Assembly: GCF_900112225.1 (NCBI RefSeq) | Contig: NZ_FOLD01000001.1 | Location: 310,001-374,000 of the forward strand | Origin: Massilia yuzhufengensis | Lineage (GTDB): Bacteria; Pseudomonadota; Gammaproteobacteria; Burkholderiales; Burkholderiaceae_D | Length of the DNA stretch: 64,000 nt | Reading direction: 5' to 3' | In this document: positions 51,025-61,374 of the stretch, piece after piece | Numbering within the stretch: position 1 is the first letter of the stretch | Layout of the letters: every line of letters starts with the position of its first letter | Translations under genes and position numbers: made by a program | The notes under the pieces: model-generated | Databases searched by the model: none | Seen by the model: only the letters and a program-made list of their open reading frames with translations | Told to the model about the DNA's origin: nothing

Positions 51025-52506
51025 ATGGGCAAAGCGAAGAATCTCGGGCTGGTCGGGTTGGGCATGGTGGCCGGCGTCGCCGCCTCCTTCCAGTTCTCGG
51101 CCTATGCGCAGAAAGACATCCAGTCGCCGCTCCCGCTCGACGAGCTGCGCCAGCTGGCCGATGTCTACGGCCTCATCAAGACCGACTACGTCGAACCGGT
51201 GGAAGACAAGAAACTGCTGTCCGAAGCCATCGGCGGCATGGTCGCCTCGCTCGACCCGCACTCGGTCTACCTCGACCAAAAAGCCTTCCGCGAGATGAAG
51301 GAGTCGGTGCAGGGCAAGTTCGTCGGCATCGGCGTCGAAGTGGCCAGCGAAGACGGCTACGTGAAAATCGTCGCCCCGATCGAAGACACGCCTGCGCACA
51401 AGGCCGGCATCAAGTCCGGCGACCTGATCACCCGCATCGATAACGTCCCGGTGCGCAATATGTCGCTCGACGAAGCGATCAAGCGCATGCGCGGCAAGGC
51501 CGGCAGCAAGGTCACCCTCACCATCGCCCGCCGCGGCGAAGACAAGCCCTGGGTGCTGCCGGTGCTGCGCCAGGAAATCGTGCTCCAAAGCGTCAAGGCG
51601 AAAATGATCGAGCCGGGCTATGCCTGGCTGCGCGTGAGCCAGTTTCAGGAAAACACGCTCGACGAACTGGCGAAGAAGGCCAAGGCCTTGTACGCCGACA
51701 ATCCCGACATCAAGGGCCTGGTGCTCGACCTGCGCAACGACCCGGGCGGCCTGCTGCCGGGCGCGATCGGCGTCTCGGCCGCCTTCCTGCAGCAGCCGGA
51801 ACAACTGATCGTCTCCACCAAGGGCCAGCTGGCCGATTCCAACCACCAGTTCTACGGCCGCCGCGAGTTCTACGCCCAGCGCGGCGCCGACCCGCTGGCC
51901 GGTTTGCCGACCGCCCTGAAGACGGTGCCGATGGTGGTGCTGGTCAACGGCGGCTCGGCTTCGGCTTCCGAAATCGTCGCCGGCGCGCTGCAGGACTACA
52001 AGCGCGCGATCATCATGGGCAGCCAGACCTTCGGCAAAGGCTCGGTGCAGACGCTGCGCCAGTTGTCGCCCGATACCGCCGTCAAGCTCACCACCGCGCG
52101 CTACTACACCCCGAAGGGCCGCCCGATCCAGGCCACCGGCATCGCGCCCGACCTGCGCGTGGACGAAACCGCCGACGGCGACGCCCTGGCCGTGCTGCGC
52201 GTGCGCGAAGCCGACCTGCAGCGCCACCTGGCGAGCGAGGGCGAGAAGGAAAAGACCCCGGCCGCCAAGGACCAGAAAGAAGCCATGGAAGCGCAGCAGC
52301 GCGCGATCGCCCAGCTGAAGGACCGCAAGCCGCTCGACTACGGCAGCAAGGACGATTTCCAGCTGGCGCAGGCGATCAATCACTTCAAGGGGCAGCCGGT
52401 GCAGCTGGCCAAGGCGGATCCGGATGCGGCCAAGCCGGCGGCGCCGAAGGTGTTGCCGGGGGCGGAGGTCAAGCCGCCTGAGTTGAAGGCGCCGGCGAAG
52501 AAGTAA
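51025..52506 (+). CDS. ctpA: C-terminal processing peptidase (S41, CtpA/Prc-like)
   Basis: A 493-residue periplasmic protease with an N-terminal signal/anchor, a PDZ domain (~95-175: GVEVASEDGYVKIVAPIEDTPAHKAGIKSGDLI) and the S41 catalytic domain. Catalytic Ser is in NGGSASASEIVAGAL and Lys in GSQTFGKGSVQ. The C-terminal ~100 residues are Lys/Ala/Pro-rich. It follows the EnvC-like gene, a conserved pair linked to cell-wall turnover. Confidence 0.94.
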   Translation: MGKAKNLGLVGLGMVAGVAASFQFSAYAQKDIQSPLPLDELRQLADVYGLIKTDYVEPVEDKKLLSEAIGGMVASLDPHSVYLDQKAFREMKESVQGKFVGIGVEVASEDGYVKIVAPIEDTPAHKAGIKSGDLITRIDNVPVRNMSLDEAIKRMRGKAGSKVTLTIARRGEDKPWVLPVLRQEIVLQSVKAKMIEPGYAWLRVSQFQENTLDELAKKAKALYADNPDIKGLVLDLRNDPGGLLPGAIGVSAAFLQQPEQLIVSTKGQLADSNHQFYGRREFYAQRGADPLAGLPTALKTVPMVVLVNGGSASASEIVAGALQDYKRAIIMGSQTFGKGSVQTLRQLSPDTAVKLTTARYYTPKGRPIQATGIAPDLRVDETADGDALAVLRVREADLQRHLASEGEKEKTPAAKDQKEAMEAQQRAIAQLKDRKPLDYGSKDDFQLAQAINHFKGQPVQLAKADPDAAKPAAPKVLPGAEVKPPELKAPAKK

Positions 52507-52570
52507 GGTCGTCGTGACGGTTTTTAAGCAGGGGGCAGGAAACGCTGCCGTAAGCTCCTAGCCCTAAGAC

Positions 52571-52597
52571 CGTCGTACCGGCGCAGGCCGGTACCCA
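52571..52597. repeat. Dispersed REP-like palindromic element
   Basis: Contains GTACCGGC (52575-52582) and GCCGGTAC (52587-52594) around a 4-base loop, with flanks CGTC and CCA. It matches the elements at 45665 and 45734 in core and flanks. It lies between ctpA and the thiF-like gene. Confidence 0.75.
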
Positions 52598-52625
52598 ATT
52601 TGACGTTCGCCGCACACCCCGCAAA

Positions 52626-53384
52626 ATGAACGACACCCAACTCCTGCGCTACTCCCGCCACATCCTGCTCGACGATATCGGCATCGACGGCCAGCAGCGC
52701 CTGCTCGCCGCCCACGCCCTGATCATCGGCGCCGGCGGCCTCGGTTCCCCCGCGGGGCTCTACCTGGCCTCAAGCGGCATCGGCCACATCACCCTGGTCG
52801 ACGACGACGAGGTCGACCTCACCAACCTGCAGCGCCAGGTCATGCACACCAGCGCGCGCATCGGCCAGCCGAAAGCCGACTCCGGCCGCGCCGCCCTGCT
52901 CGCCATCAACCCGGACATCGACGTCACCGCCCTGCGCGAACGCGCCAAAGGCGCGCGCCTGCAGGAACTGGTCCGCGCCGCGACCGTCGTGCTCGATTGC
53001 AGCGACAACTTCGCCACCCGCCACGCCGTCAACCGCGCCTGCGTGGCGGAGAACAAACCCCTGGTCTCGGGCGCCGTGATCCGCTTCGACGGCCAGCTCT
53101 CGGTGTTCGACACCCGCATTCCCGATGCCCCCTGCTACGCCTGCCTGTTCCCCGAAGACAGCGCCTTCCAGGACGCCGCCTGCAGCAGCATGGGCGTGTT
53201 CGCGCCGCTGGTGGGCGTGGTTGGCGCCATGCAGGCGGCCGAGGCCATGAAAGTGGTGATGGGCATCGGCGACCCCCTGGCCGGACGCCTGCTGCTGCTG
53301 GACGGCCGCGCCATGGAGTTCACCAGCGTGAAGGTGGCGCGCAACCCGGCCTGCCCGGTGTGCGCCGCGCGCGCGATGTCATAG
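52626..53384 (+). CDS. ThiF/MoeB/HesA family adenylyltransferase
   Basis: A 252-residue E1-like enzyme. ATP-binding GAGGLGSPAGLYLASSGIG and DDDEVDLTNLQRQVMHT are followed by CSDNFATRHAVN and zinc-binding CxxC pairs CYAC and CPVC. It adenylates the C-terminus of a sulfur-carrier protein (ThiS or MoaD type). Which carrier is served cannot be told from context. Confidence 0.92.
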   Translation: MNDTQLLRYSRHILLDDIGIDGQQRLLAAHALIIGAGGLGSPAGLYLASSGIGHITLVDDDEVDLTNLQRQVMHTSARIGQPKADSGRAALLAINPDIDVTALRERAKGARLQELVRAATVVLDCSDNFATRHAVNRACVAENKPLVSGAVIRFDGQLSVFDTRIPDAPCYACLFPEDSAFQDAACSSMGVFAPLVGVVGAMQAAEAMKVVMGIGDPLAGRLLLLDGRAMEFTSVKVARNPACPVCAARAMS

Positions 53385-53523
53385 CAATAAGCCTGCATTA
53401 AGCGAAGATTAAAACGGGGTTTTGCAAGCCCTGGATTACAATTGCACACCCATCGTGGGTGGCCGCAGCCCGCCTTGAAGGCGTATACTGTTTCGCTTCA
53501 ACCGACCCTTGCAAAGATTATCT

Positions 53524-53967
53524 ATGCACATTGATTCGCAACGTAAGCAGCGCCGCGCACGCGGTTTCACCCTGGTCGAGATCATGGTCGTCGTGGTCAT
53601 CATTGGCATCCTCGGCGCCCTGGTGGTGCCGAAGCTGCTGGGCCGCACCGGTGAATCGCGCGTCACTGCCGCCAAGGTCGACATCGCCACCATGATGCAG
53701 GCGCTCAAGCTGTACAAGCTCGACAACCAGCGCTACCCGAGCACCGAGCAGGGCCTGGTGTCCCTGGTCACCAAGCCGACCGCCGGCCCGGCCGCCAATG
53801 GCTGGAAGTCCGGCGGCTACCTCGAGAAGCTGCCGAAAGACCCATGGGGCAATGCTTATCAGTACCTGTCGCCCGGCATCCATGGCGAAGTGGACATCTT
53901 CTCGCTGGGCGCCGATGGCCAGCCCGGCGGCACCGGTGAGGATGCCGACGTCGGCTCCTGGGAGTAA
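53524..53967 (+). CDS. gspG: Type II secretion major pseudopilin GspG
   Basis: A 147-residue pseudopilin with leader ending RARG and mature start FTLVEIMVVVVIIGILGALVVP. The C-terminal part is typical of GspG with calcium-binding loop features (GYLEKLPKDPWGNAYQYLSPGIHGEVDIFSLGADG). First gene of the gsp operon; the 139 bases upstream hold no clear promoter. It forms the shaft of the secretion pseudopilus. Confidence 0.96.
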   Translation: MHIDSQRKQRRARGFTLVEIMVVVVIIGILGALVVPKLLGRTGESRVTAAKVDIATMMQALKLYKLDNQRYPSTEQGLVSLVTKPTAGPAANGWKSGGYLEKLPKDPWGNAYQYLSPGIHGEVDIFSLGADGQPGGTGEDADVGSWE

Positions 53968-53976
53968 GGACCTTTC

Positions 53977-54465
53977 ATGCGGGCCCGTGGCGCCCTGCGC
54001 AGCGTAGCCAGGTGGCGCGGCTTCACCCTGGTGGAGCTGCTGGTCGTGATGGTCATCATCGGCATCACGCTGGGCCTCGCTTCGCTCAACGCCATCCCGT
54101 CCCCGCGCCAGGCCCTGCAGCAGGAGGCCCAGCGCATCGCCCTGCTGCTGCAGCTGGCGCGCGACGAAGCCATCGTGCGCAACCGGCAAGTGGCCTTCGA
54201 GGCCAACCCGGAACGCTACCGCTTCGTGGTGCGCAACGATACCGGCTGGGAGCCGGTCACGCGCGACGACCTGCTGCGCGAACGGAAGTTCAAGAGCGCA
54301 CCGCTGCAGCTGGTGCTGCAACCGAATAGCGGCGCCGATCCCAGCGCCGTGCGCATCACCTTCGGACGCGAACCGGTCGACAAGCCCTTCGTGCTCACGC
54401 TCGCCACCGGCGGCAACGCGGTCGCGATCCACGCCGACGGCGTCGGCCACTTCACCGTCGAATAA
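53977..54465 (+). CDS. gspH: Type II secretion minor pseudopilin GspH
   Basis: A 162-residue minor pseudopilin with cleavage site RWRG/FTLVELLVVMVIIG and a GspH-type C-terminal region. It lies nine bases after gspG and belongs to the pseudopilus tip complex. Confidence 0.9.
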   Translation: MRARGALRSVARWRGFTLVELLVVMVIIGITLGLASLNAIPSPRQALQQEAQRIALLLQLARDEAIVRNRQVAFEANPERYRFVVRNDTGWEPVTRDDLLRERKFKSAPLQLVLQPNSGADPSAVRITFGREPVDKPFVLTLATGGNAVAIHADGVGHFTVE

Positions 54466-54480
54466 GCAAAGGCACCCACC

Positions 54481-54861
54481 ATGCGCGCACGCGGCCACCA
54501 CGGTTTTACCCTGCTCGAAGTGCTGGTCGCGCTCGTCATCGTCGGCACCGCGCTCGGCGCCGGTTTGCGCGCGGTCGGCAGCCTGACCTCCAACAGCGCC
54601 GGCCTGCGTGCCTCCATGATGGCGACCTGGTCGGCCGAAAACCGCCTGGTGCAAATCCGCCTCGGCAAGGAATTCCCGGAAGTCGGCAAGCGCAATTTCC
54701 CCTGCGCGCAAGGCGACCTCAGCCTGATCTGCGAGGAAGAAGTGCTGACCAGCCCGAACCCGCAATTGCGCCGGATCGAAGTGTCGGTATTCGACGCCGA
54801 ACGTCCGGAGCGCCGCATCGTCAAACTGGTACAGCTCGTACTGAGGCCATCGCGGTCATGA
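54481..54861 (+). CDS. gspI: Type II secretion minor pseudopilin GspI
   Basis: A 126-residue minor pseudopilin with cleavage site HHG/FTLLEVLVALVIVG and the WSAENRLVQIRL motif of the family. Its 3' end overlaps gspJ by four bases. Confidence 0.92.
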   Translation: MRARGHHGFTLLEVLVALVIVGTALGAGLRAVGSLTSNSAGLRASMMATWSAENRLVQIRLGKEFPEVGKRNFPCAQGDLSLICEEEVLTSPNPQLRRIEVSVFDAERPERRIVKLVQLVLRPSRS

Positions 54862-55526
54862 CATCCCACCCAGCGCGCCGTCGCGGCTTTACCCTGGTCG
54901 AACTCCTGGTGGCGATCAGCATCCTCGCCATCCTGGCCGTGCTCGGCTGGCGCGGGCTGGACGGCATCGTGCGCGCCCGCATCGCCCTGACCGAGCAAAT
55001 GGAAGTCACGCGCGGCATGCAGCTGGCCTTTGCCCAGATGCAGAGCGACTGCGAACACCTGGCCGCGCGCGACCTCATCGGCCGCCGCGCCAACCTGCTG
55101 TTCGACGACGGCCGCCTCACCTTGGTGCGCAAGGTCTACAACGAGAACGAACCCTCGCAGCTGGCCGTGGTGTCCTACCGCGTGGTCAACAGCATCCTGG
55201 TGCGGCGCGAGTCGCCCGGCACCCGCGACCTGGCCCAGCTCGACGGGCTGTGGCAGGCGGCCGCCAGCGACACGCCGTCCGAATCGTCGCCGCCGGTGGC
55301 GCTGCAGACCGGCCTGGCCGCGATGCAGGTGCAGGTGTGGCAGAACAATGCCTGGCACAAGGAGCCGGTCGCGAGCGGCGACGGCGCCCCGCCGCCGGTG
55401 CCACCGCCCGGGCAGCCGGCGCAGGCCCTGCCGCAGACGCCGGAACCCGACGGCATCCAGGTCGGCCTCACCGCCACCGGACTGGCCGGGCCGATGGTCA
55501 AGGCCTTCCTGCTGGGAGGCACCTGA
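54858..55526 (+). CDS. gspJ: Type II secretion minor pseudopilin GspJ
   Basis: A 222-residue minor pseudopilin with cleavage site RRRG/FTLVELLVAISILAIL and LFDDGRLTLVRKV...VSYRVVNSILVR in the globular part. The C-terminus has a Pro-rich loop. Its stop codon and the gspK start share one base. Confidence 0.92.
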   Translation: MTSHPARRRGFTLVELLVAISILAILAVLGWRGLDGIVRARIALTEQMEVTRGMQLAFAQMQSDCEHLAARDLIGRRANLLFDDGRLTLVRKVYNENEPSQLAVVSYRVVNSILVRRESPGTRDLAQLDGLWQAAASDTPSESSPPVALQTGLAAMQVQVWQNNAWHKEPVASGDGAPPPVPPPGQPAQALPQTPEPDGIQVGLTATGLAGPMVKAFLLGGT

Positions 55527-56521
55527 TGCGCGCCTACCGCTCGGGGCTGCGCCAGCGCGGCGTCGCCGTGGTCACCGCCTTGCTGCTCACCACGCTGGCC
55601 ATCGCGATCGTCGCCAGCCTGTTCTGGCAGCAGCAGGTCCAGGTGCGCAGCATGGAAAACCAGCGCCTGCACCTGCAGACCAAGTGGATCCTGCGCGGCG
55701 CCCTCGACTGGGCCAGCCTGGTGCTGCGCCAGGACGCCTACACCTCCAACTACACCTCGCTCGACCAGGTCTGGGCCACGCCGCTGGCCGAGACCCGGCT
55801 CGACCAGTACATCGAGCGCGAGCGGGTCGCCGGCGAAACTTTCGACGCGTCACTGTCCGGTAACATTATCGACGCCACGTCGCGTTACAATCTGGGCAAC
55901 CTGGCCAAGGACCGCATGAAGAACCCGGAGCAGGTCAGGATTTTCGGCCGCCTGCTGGACAACCTGCGGGTGGACGCGCGCCTGGCCGAACGGGTGGCCA
56001 ATTTTGTCGCCCAGGGCCAGCAGGCGCCCGCGGTGGTGGACCCGCCGGCAGGCGGCAGCACGACGACGGGGCAGCCCCAGCCGGTGCCGCCGACCGCCGG
56101 CGTGCCGATCCCGCTGCTGCAGCCGGACGACCTGCTGGCGGTGCAGGGTTTCACGCCGGAGATCATGGCGAAGCTGCGGCCGTTCCTGATCGTGCTGCCC
56201 GGCCCCGAGCTGACGCCGCTGAACGTCAACACGGTGCCGGCCGAACTGCTGTCGGCGCTGGTGCCGGACATGTCGCTGTCCGAGGCGAACAGCCTGGTGG
56301 CGCGGCGCAAGACGGCGGCGTGGCGCGAGAAAATCGCGTTCACGAGCCAGGTCAGCCATGGCGACAAGGTGGAAGATACGGCGTTCAACGTCAAAAGCGA
56401 CTGGTTTATCGTACAGAGCCGGATCCGGCTCGACCGCGCCGCACTCAATGCCGAGTCGCTGATCCAGCGCAGGGGCATCGTCGGCGGCGGCACCCAAGTA
56501 ATCTGGACCCGCCAGAATTAA
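55526..56521 (+). CDS. gspK: Type II secretion minor pseudopilin GspK
   Basis: A 331-residue protein, larger than the other pseudopilins as usual for GspK. Processing is expected at RQRG/VAVVTALLL; residue +5 is Thr rather than Glu, the known GspK exception. A Pro/Gly/Thr loop is present near residues 170-195. It caps the pseudopilus. Confidence 0.92.
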   Translation: MRAYRSGLRQRGVAVVTALLLTTLAIAIVASLFWQQQVQVRSMENQRLHLQTKWILRGALDWASLVLRQDAYTSNYTSLDQVWATPLAETRLDQYIERERVAGETFDASLSGNIIDATSRYNLGNLAKDRMKNPEQVRIFGRLLDNLRVDARLAERVANFVAQGQQAPAVVDPPAGGSTTTGQPQPVPPTAGVPIPLLQPDDLLAVQGFTPEIMAKLRPFLIVLPGPELTPLNVNTVPAELLSALVPDMSLSEANSLVARRKTAAWREKIAFTSQVSHGDKVEDTAFNVKSDWFIVQSRIRLDRAALNAESLIQRRGIVGGGTQVIWTRQN

Positions 56522-56537
56522 AAGAAAGCGAGACAGT

Positions 56538-57746
56538 TTGACGACTCTTTATATACGGCACCCGGCCCGGGCAGAAGGCGAGGGCGCATTGTGCCGGTTC
56601 GCGCAGGTGCTTGACGACGGCGCCATCGCCCAGCAGGGCGAAGGCCCCTTGCGCAATCTCGGCGACGTGGTCGCCGCGAGCCGCCGCGTGGTGCTGCTGC
56701 TGGCCGGCGCCGACGTCACGCTGCTGCCAGTGCAAGCCCCACCGCTGTCCGGTGCGCGCCTGCGCGCGGCCCTGCCGTCCCTGGTTGAAGAACATATCCT
56801 GGGCGACCCGATGGATTGCGTGCTGGTGGCCGGCCCGGCCCTGCCCGATGGCCGCCGCCCGGTCGGCGTGGTGCACCGCAACTGGCTCGAGCCGATGGTG
56901 AAAGCCCTGCTCGGCATGGGCGCGCGCTCGGTCTCGGCCGTGCCCTCGCAGCTGTGCCTGCCCCTGCAGCCGGGCAGCGTCAGCGCCGCCATCGGCAACA
57001 ATGAATTGCTGCTGCGCCAGGGCCAGTACGAAGGCCTCGGCCTGGCTCTCGATGGCAACCCGACCCTCAACCTGCAGACGGCGCGCGCGCTGTCCGGCGA
57101 CGCGCCGCTGGTGCTGTACGTGCCGCAGGAACAGGTCGGCGAATACCAGGCGCTGCTGGCCGAAGCCGGTCCCGGCATCACGCTGGAAAGCGAAGCCTGG
57201 GCGCACTGGATTGCCGGCTCGACAAGCAGCACCCTCGACCTGGTGCCGGGCCTGGGCACGGCCGGCGTCGCCCAGCGCGACTGGAGCCGCTGGCGCTGGC
57301 CGCTGCGGCTGGCGCTGGCCGCGATCGTGGTCAACATCGTCGGCGTCAACATCGAATGGCTGCGCCTGAAGCGCGAAGCCGACGCGGTGCGCCAGGAAAT
57401 GACCCAGGCCTTCCGCAGCGCCTACCCGAACCAGCCCGTCATCGACCCGGTGGCGCAGATGCGCCAGAACATCGCGCGCGCCAAGGCCGCCAGCGGCCAG
57501 GTCAGCCCGGAAGAGTTCGGCTGGGTCGCCGGCGCCTTCGGCGAAGCGGTGCGCGGCCTCGCGCGCCAGCCCGGCATTGCGTCAATGGAGTTCAGGGAAC
57601 GCGTGCTCACCGTGCGCGTCAAACCCGAAACGGTCGATCCCGCCACAACGAGCCAGCTGCGCGCCGTCCTCGGCGCGCGCAACCTGGCCATGGAAGAAAC
57701 CGCGCCCGCCACCTGGGTCATCCGCAGTACAGGAGCCACGCCATGA
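56538..57746 (+). CDS. gspL: Type II secretion inner-membrane protein GspL
   Basis: A 402-residue protein. The N-terminal actin-like cytoplasmic domain is followed by a single membrane span (~255-275, WPLRLALAAIVVNIVGVNI) and a periplasmic ferredoxin-like domain. It recruits GspE to the membrane. TTG at 56538 is the apparent start, with a purine-rich AAAGCGAG upstream. Confidence 0.9.
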   Translation: MTTLYIRHPARAEGEGALCRFAQVLDDGAIAQQGEGPLRNLGDVVAASRRVVLLLAGADVTLLPVQAPPLSGARLRAALPSLVEEHILGDPMDCVLVAGPALPDGRRPVGVVHRNWLEPMVKALLGMGARSVSAVPSQLCLPLQPGSVSAAIGNNELLLRQGQYEGLGLALDGNPTLNLQTARALSGDAPLVLYVPQEQVGEYQALLAEAGPGITLESEAWAHWIAGSTSSTLDLVPGLGTAGVAQRDWSRWRWPLRLALAAIVVNIVGVNIEWLRLKREADAVRQEMTQAFRSAYPNQPVIDPVAQMRQNIARAKAASGQVSPEEFGWVAGAFGEAVRGLARQPGIASMEFRERVLTVRVKPETVDPATTSQLRAVLGARNLAMEETAPATWVIRSTGATP

Positions 57747-58273
57747 AGGCAGCTGCACAATTCGGCGCACAGCTTGGCGCTCTGCGTGAACGCGCGCAAA
57801 CCTGGTGGCTGGGCCGCACCGAGCAGGAGCGCAAGTTCCTGGCGGTGGGCGCGGGCATCGTGGTGGTGTCGCTGGTCTACGCGCTGCTGCTGGCCCCGGC
57901 CGTCGAGGGACGCGACAATCTGCGCCGCGCGCTGCCGCAATTGCGCCAGCAGGCGGCCCAGCTGCAGACCATGGCCGCCGAAGCGCAGGCCCTGTCCGCC
58001 ACCCCGGCGCCGTCGGCGCCGCCCATGACGCGCGAGGCGCTGGTGGCCAGCATGGCCCAGCGCAGCCTGGTGGCCGGCTCCATCACCATGACCGGCGAAT
58101 ACGCCAAGGCCCAGTTCAATGGCGTGTCCTTCGCCAATCTGGTGTCCTGGCTCGACGCCCAGCGCCGCGAGAACCGCATCCAGGTGCAGGACGCCGCATT
58201 TACCGCGCTGCCCGCGGTGGGACAGGTCGATGCCACGCTCACCCTGCGCCAGGCCAGCGCGACCGCCCAATGA
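57743..58273 (+). CDS. gspM: Type II secretion inner-membrane protein GspM
   Basis: A 176-residue protein with a single membrane span (FLAVGAGIVVVSLVYALLLAP), preceded by WWLGRTEQERKF as in other GspM proteins, and a periplasmic ferredoxin-like domain. It overlaps gspL by four bases; AGGAG lies just upstream. Confidence 0.9.
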   Translation: MKAAAQFGAQLGALRERAQTWWLGRTEQERKFLAVGAGIVVVSLVYALLLAPAVEGRDNLRRALPQLRQQAAQLQTMAAEAQALSATPAPSAPPMTREALVASMAQRSLVAGSITMTGEYAKAQFNGVSFANLVSWLDAQRRENRIQVQDAAFTALPAVGQVDATLTLRQASATAQ

Positions 58274-59043
58274 AGCGCCTGCTCCTGTGGCTGGCGCCGG
58301 TGGTGCTGGCCGTGCTCGTTACCGTGCTCGCCTTCCTGCCCGCTGCGTGGCTGGGGCCGATGGTTGAACAGCAGACCGCCGGTCGTTTGACTCTCGGGGA
58401 TGCGCAGGGTACGCTCTGGAACGGCTCAGCCTTTATCGGCGGGGCGCCGGGCGAGGGCGGGGCTGTGACGCCGCTGCTGCCGGGACGCTTCGCGTGGCGC
58501 CTGTCACCGCTGGTGCTGTTCGGCCAGGTCAACGTGGAACTGGAAAACCCGCAAGCACTCGCGCGCAAGGTCGCCATCAACGGCAGCTGGTCGCAGTGGC
58601 AGGTGAGCAGTGGCGAACTGCTGCTGCCGGCCGAGGGCCTGTCCGGCCTGGGGGCGCCGCTCAACACGCTGGCGCCGTCCGGCACCATCCGCCTGGTGTG
58701 GAATACGCTCGACCTGCTGCGCCAGCCCAATACGGTGGCGGTGCAGGGCCGTACGGTATTGAGCATGACCGACATGGGTTCGCGCATGTCGCCCATCAAG
58801 CCGCTGGGCAGTTATGAGATGGCGTTCGATTGGCGCGGCAGCCAGGCCGACCTGAACCTGCGCACCGTGCGCGGGGCGCTCGTGCTCACCGGCTCGGGTA
58901 TGCTGCAAAACGGCCGCCTGCGCTTTTCCGGCCAGGCCTCGGCCGCACAAGGATACGAAGAGACGCTGGGTAACATGCTCAACCTGCTGGGCCAGCGCCG
59001 CATGGTGAACGGCAAGAACATAATCGCACTCGAGTTCAGATAA
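58270..59043 (+). CDS. gspN: Type II secretion protein GspN
   Basis: A 257-residue protein with an N-terminal membrane anchor and the family pattern LTLGDAQGTLWNGSA...PGRFAWRLSPLVLFGQV. Its role in secretion is accessory and poorly defined. It overlaps gspM by four bases and gspD by one. Confidence 0.88.
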   Translation: MKRLLLWLAPVVLAVLVTVLAFLPAAWLGPMVEQQTAGRLTLGDAQGTLWNGSAFIGGAPGEGGAVTPLLPGRFAWRLSPLVLFGQVNVELENPQALARKVAINGSWSQWQVSSGELLLPAEGLSGLGAPLNTLAPSGTIRLVWNTLDLLRQPNTVAVQGRTVLSMTDMGSRMSPIKPLGSYEMAFDWRGSQADLNLRTVRGALVLTGSGMLQNGRLRFSGQASAAQGYEETLGNMLNLLGQRRMVNGKNIIALEFR

Positions 59044-61367
59044 TGAAAAAAATTTCCCGCAGCACGTTTGCTCCGACCGTTTCCCTCCCCCGGCTGCGCC
59101 GCCTCGCGGCCGGCGCCATGCTGTGCTGCGCCGCCACCCTGGCGCTGCCCCCGGCCCCGGCCCGGGCCCAGGACAGCGCCAATTCGGCGGCGCTGAGCTT
59201 CGTCAACGCCGACATCGAATCGGTGATCAAGGCGATCGGCCACTACACCGGCATGACCTTCATCATCGACCCGCGCGTGAAGGGCACCATCACCCTGGTG
59301 TCGGAAAAATCGCTAAGCAAGACCCAGGCCTTCGGCCTGCTCACCTCGACCCTGCGCCTGCAGGGCTATGCCGTGGTGACCAGCGGCGACGGCTACGCCA
59401 AGGTGGTGCCGGAAGCCGAAGCCAAGGCCCAGTCCTCGCCGACCCAGGTCGGCGGCGTGCGCGCCAGCCGCGCCACCGGCGACCAGATCGCCACCCAGGT
59501 GTTCTACCTGTCATATGAATCGGCGGCCAACCTCACCGCCGTGCTGCGTCCCTTGATTTCGCCGAATAATTCCATCATGGCGAACCCGGGCAACAACACC
59601 CTCGTCATCACCGACTACGCCGACAACCTGCGCCGCCTGGCCAAGATCATCGGCGCGCTCGATACGCCGGTCGCAGCCGACCTCGACGTCATCCCGGTGC
59701 GCAACGCCATCGCCAGCGACATCGCGGCCCTGGTGTCGCGCCTGATGGAGCCGGCCGCCGGCGGCGACTCGGGCCGGGTCTCGGTACTGGCCGACCCACG
59801 CACCAACTCGGTGGTGGTGCGCGCGCCGTCCCAGGCGCGCGCCAACCTGGCCAAGTCGCTCATCGCGCGCCTCGACCAGCAGACTTCGTCGCAAGGCAAT
59901 ATCCATGTCGTCTACCTGAAAAACGCCGACGCCAGCCGCGTGGCCCAGACCCTGCGCGCGGTGGTGTCGCAGGATTCCTCGGCGGTGCCGGTGCAGCAGC
60001 AGGGCACCTCGGGCGGCTCGATCCAGTCCGGCGCCACCTCCGGTGGTGGCGGCCTGGGCGGCCAGCAGGGCCAGCAGAGCAGCACCGGCATGGGCGGCAC
60101 CGGCAACACCTTCGGCCAGCAGAGCCAGCTCACCGCCAGCGGCGCCGGCGGCGGCCAGGGTTCCGGCTTCATCCAGGCCGATGCCTCCACCAACAGCCTG
60201 ATCATCACCGCGCCGGACGCCGTCTACCGCAACCTGCGCAACGTCATCGACCAGCTCGACGTGCGCCGCGCCCAGGTGTACATCGAGGCGCTGGTGGTCG
60301 AAGTGACCTCCAACAAGGCCTCGGAATTCGGCGTGCAATGGGTCGGCGCCAGCGGCGACTCGGACAGCAAGTACCGCATCGGCGGCCTGCAATCCTTCGC
60401 CACCACCGGCGGCAGCAATATCGTCAACCTGGCCGCCGCAGCACGTGGCGGACTGTCCGGCGACTCGATTCCTTCGCTGCCGGGCGGCCTGTCGATCGGC
60501 CTGTTCCGCCAGGTGGGCGGCGAGCTCGGGCTCGGCGCGATTGCCCGCTTCCTCGAGAACGACGGCAACGCCAACATCCTGTCCACGCCCAACATGATCA
60601 CGCTCGACAACGAACTGGCCACCATCAAGGTCGGCCAGAACGTGCCGATCATCACCGGTTCCTTCACCACCGGCACCAGCGGCAGCTCCAACCCGTTCCA
60701 GACCATCGACCGCAAGGACGTCGGCCTGCTGCTCAAGGTGCGCCCGCAGATCTCGGAAGGGGGTACCATCAAGATGGCGATCTACCATGAGAACTCGAGC
60801 GTCGACACGTCCACCCGCACGCTGTCCTCCGGCGTGACCACCAATGTGCGCGCGATCGAAAGCAACGTGCTGGCCGATGACGGCCAGATCATCGTGCTCG
60901 GCGGCCTCATCGAAGACACCGAGGGCGATGGCGAAGAGAAAGTACGCGGCCTGGGCGACATCCCGATCCTTGGCAACCTGTTCAAGTACCGCAGCCGCAC
61001 CCGGACCAAGACCAACCTGATGGTGTTCCTGCGCCCGGTCGTGGTGCGCAGCAAGGAAGCGTCGAACTCGCTTGCCATGGACCGTTACGACTACATGCGC
61101 GCCGTCGGCGCGGCCGGCCAGACCGGCGAAGACTCGGTGCTGATGCGCAACCTCGGCGCACCGCTGCTGCCGCCGCTGGTCAATGGCCAGCCACCGGCTG
61201 GCGGCGCGATGGCGACCGCACCGGTGCAGGCAGCACCGGCGGCCGGCAGCGCGCCCGGCGCGGCGGCAGGCCAGGCAACCCAGGAGCAATTGCGCCAGGG
61301 CCAGCAAACCCAGCCCGCCACGCCGCAGTCCCAGTTCCGTCCGGTAACGCCACCGACCCGGAAATAA
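59043..61367 (+). CDS. gspD: Type II secretion secretin GspD
   Basis: A 774-residue outer-membrane secretin. Signal peptide; N0 domain ([30 protein letters not shown]); N1-N3 domains with a Gly/Ser/Gln-rich insertion near residues 320-375; then the secretin domain ([10 protein letters not shown] ... [18 protein letters not shown] ... [19 protein letters not shown]). The C-terminal ~75 residues are Ala/Pro/Gln-rich. The long glycine-rich insertion is unstructured by composition. Confidence 0.96.
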   Translation: MKKISRSTFAPTVSLPRLRRLAAGAMLCCAATLALPPAPARAQDSANSAALSFVNADIESVIKAIGHYTGMTFIIDPRVKGTITLVSEKSLSKTQAFGLLTSTLRLQGYAVVTSGDGYAKVVPEAEAKAQSSPTQVGGVRASRATGDQIATQVFYLSYESAANLTAVLRPLISPNNSIMANPGNNTLVITDYADNLRRLAKIIGALDTPVAADLDVIPVRNAIASDIAALVSRLMEPAAGGDSGRVSVLADPRTNSVVVRAPSQARANLAKSLIARLDQQTSSQGNIHVVYLKNADASRVAQTLRAVVSQDSSAVPVQQQGTSGGSIQSGATSGGGGLGGQQGQQSSTGMGGTGNTFGQQSQLTASGAGGGQGSGFIQADASTNSLIITAPDAVYRNLRNVIDQLDVRRAQVYIEALVVEVTSNKASEFGVQWVGASGDSDSKYRIGGLQSFATTGGSNIVNLAAAARGGLSGDSIPSLPGGLSIGLFRQVGGELGLGAIARFLENDGNANILSTPNMITLDNELATIKVGQNVPIITGSFTTGTSGSSNPFQTIDRKDVGLLLKVRPQISEGGTIKMAIYHENSSVDTSTRTLSSGVTTNVRAIESNVLADDGQIIVLGGLIEDTEGDGEEKVRGLGDIPILGNLFKYRSRTRTKTNLMVFLRPVVVRSKEASNSLAMDRYDYMRAVGAAGQTGEDSVLMRNLGAPLLPPLVNGQPPAGGAMATAPVQAAPAAGSAPGAAAGQATQEQLRQGQQTQPATPQSQFRPVTPPTRK

Positions 61368-61374
61368 GCCGACC

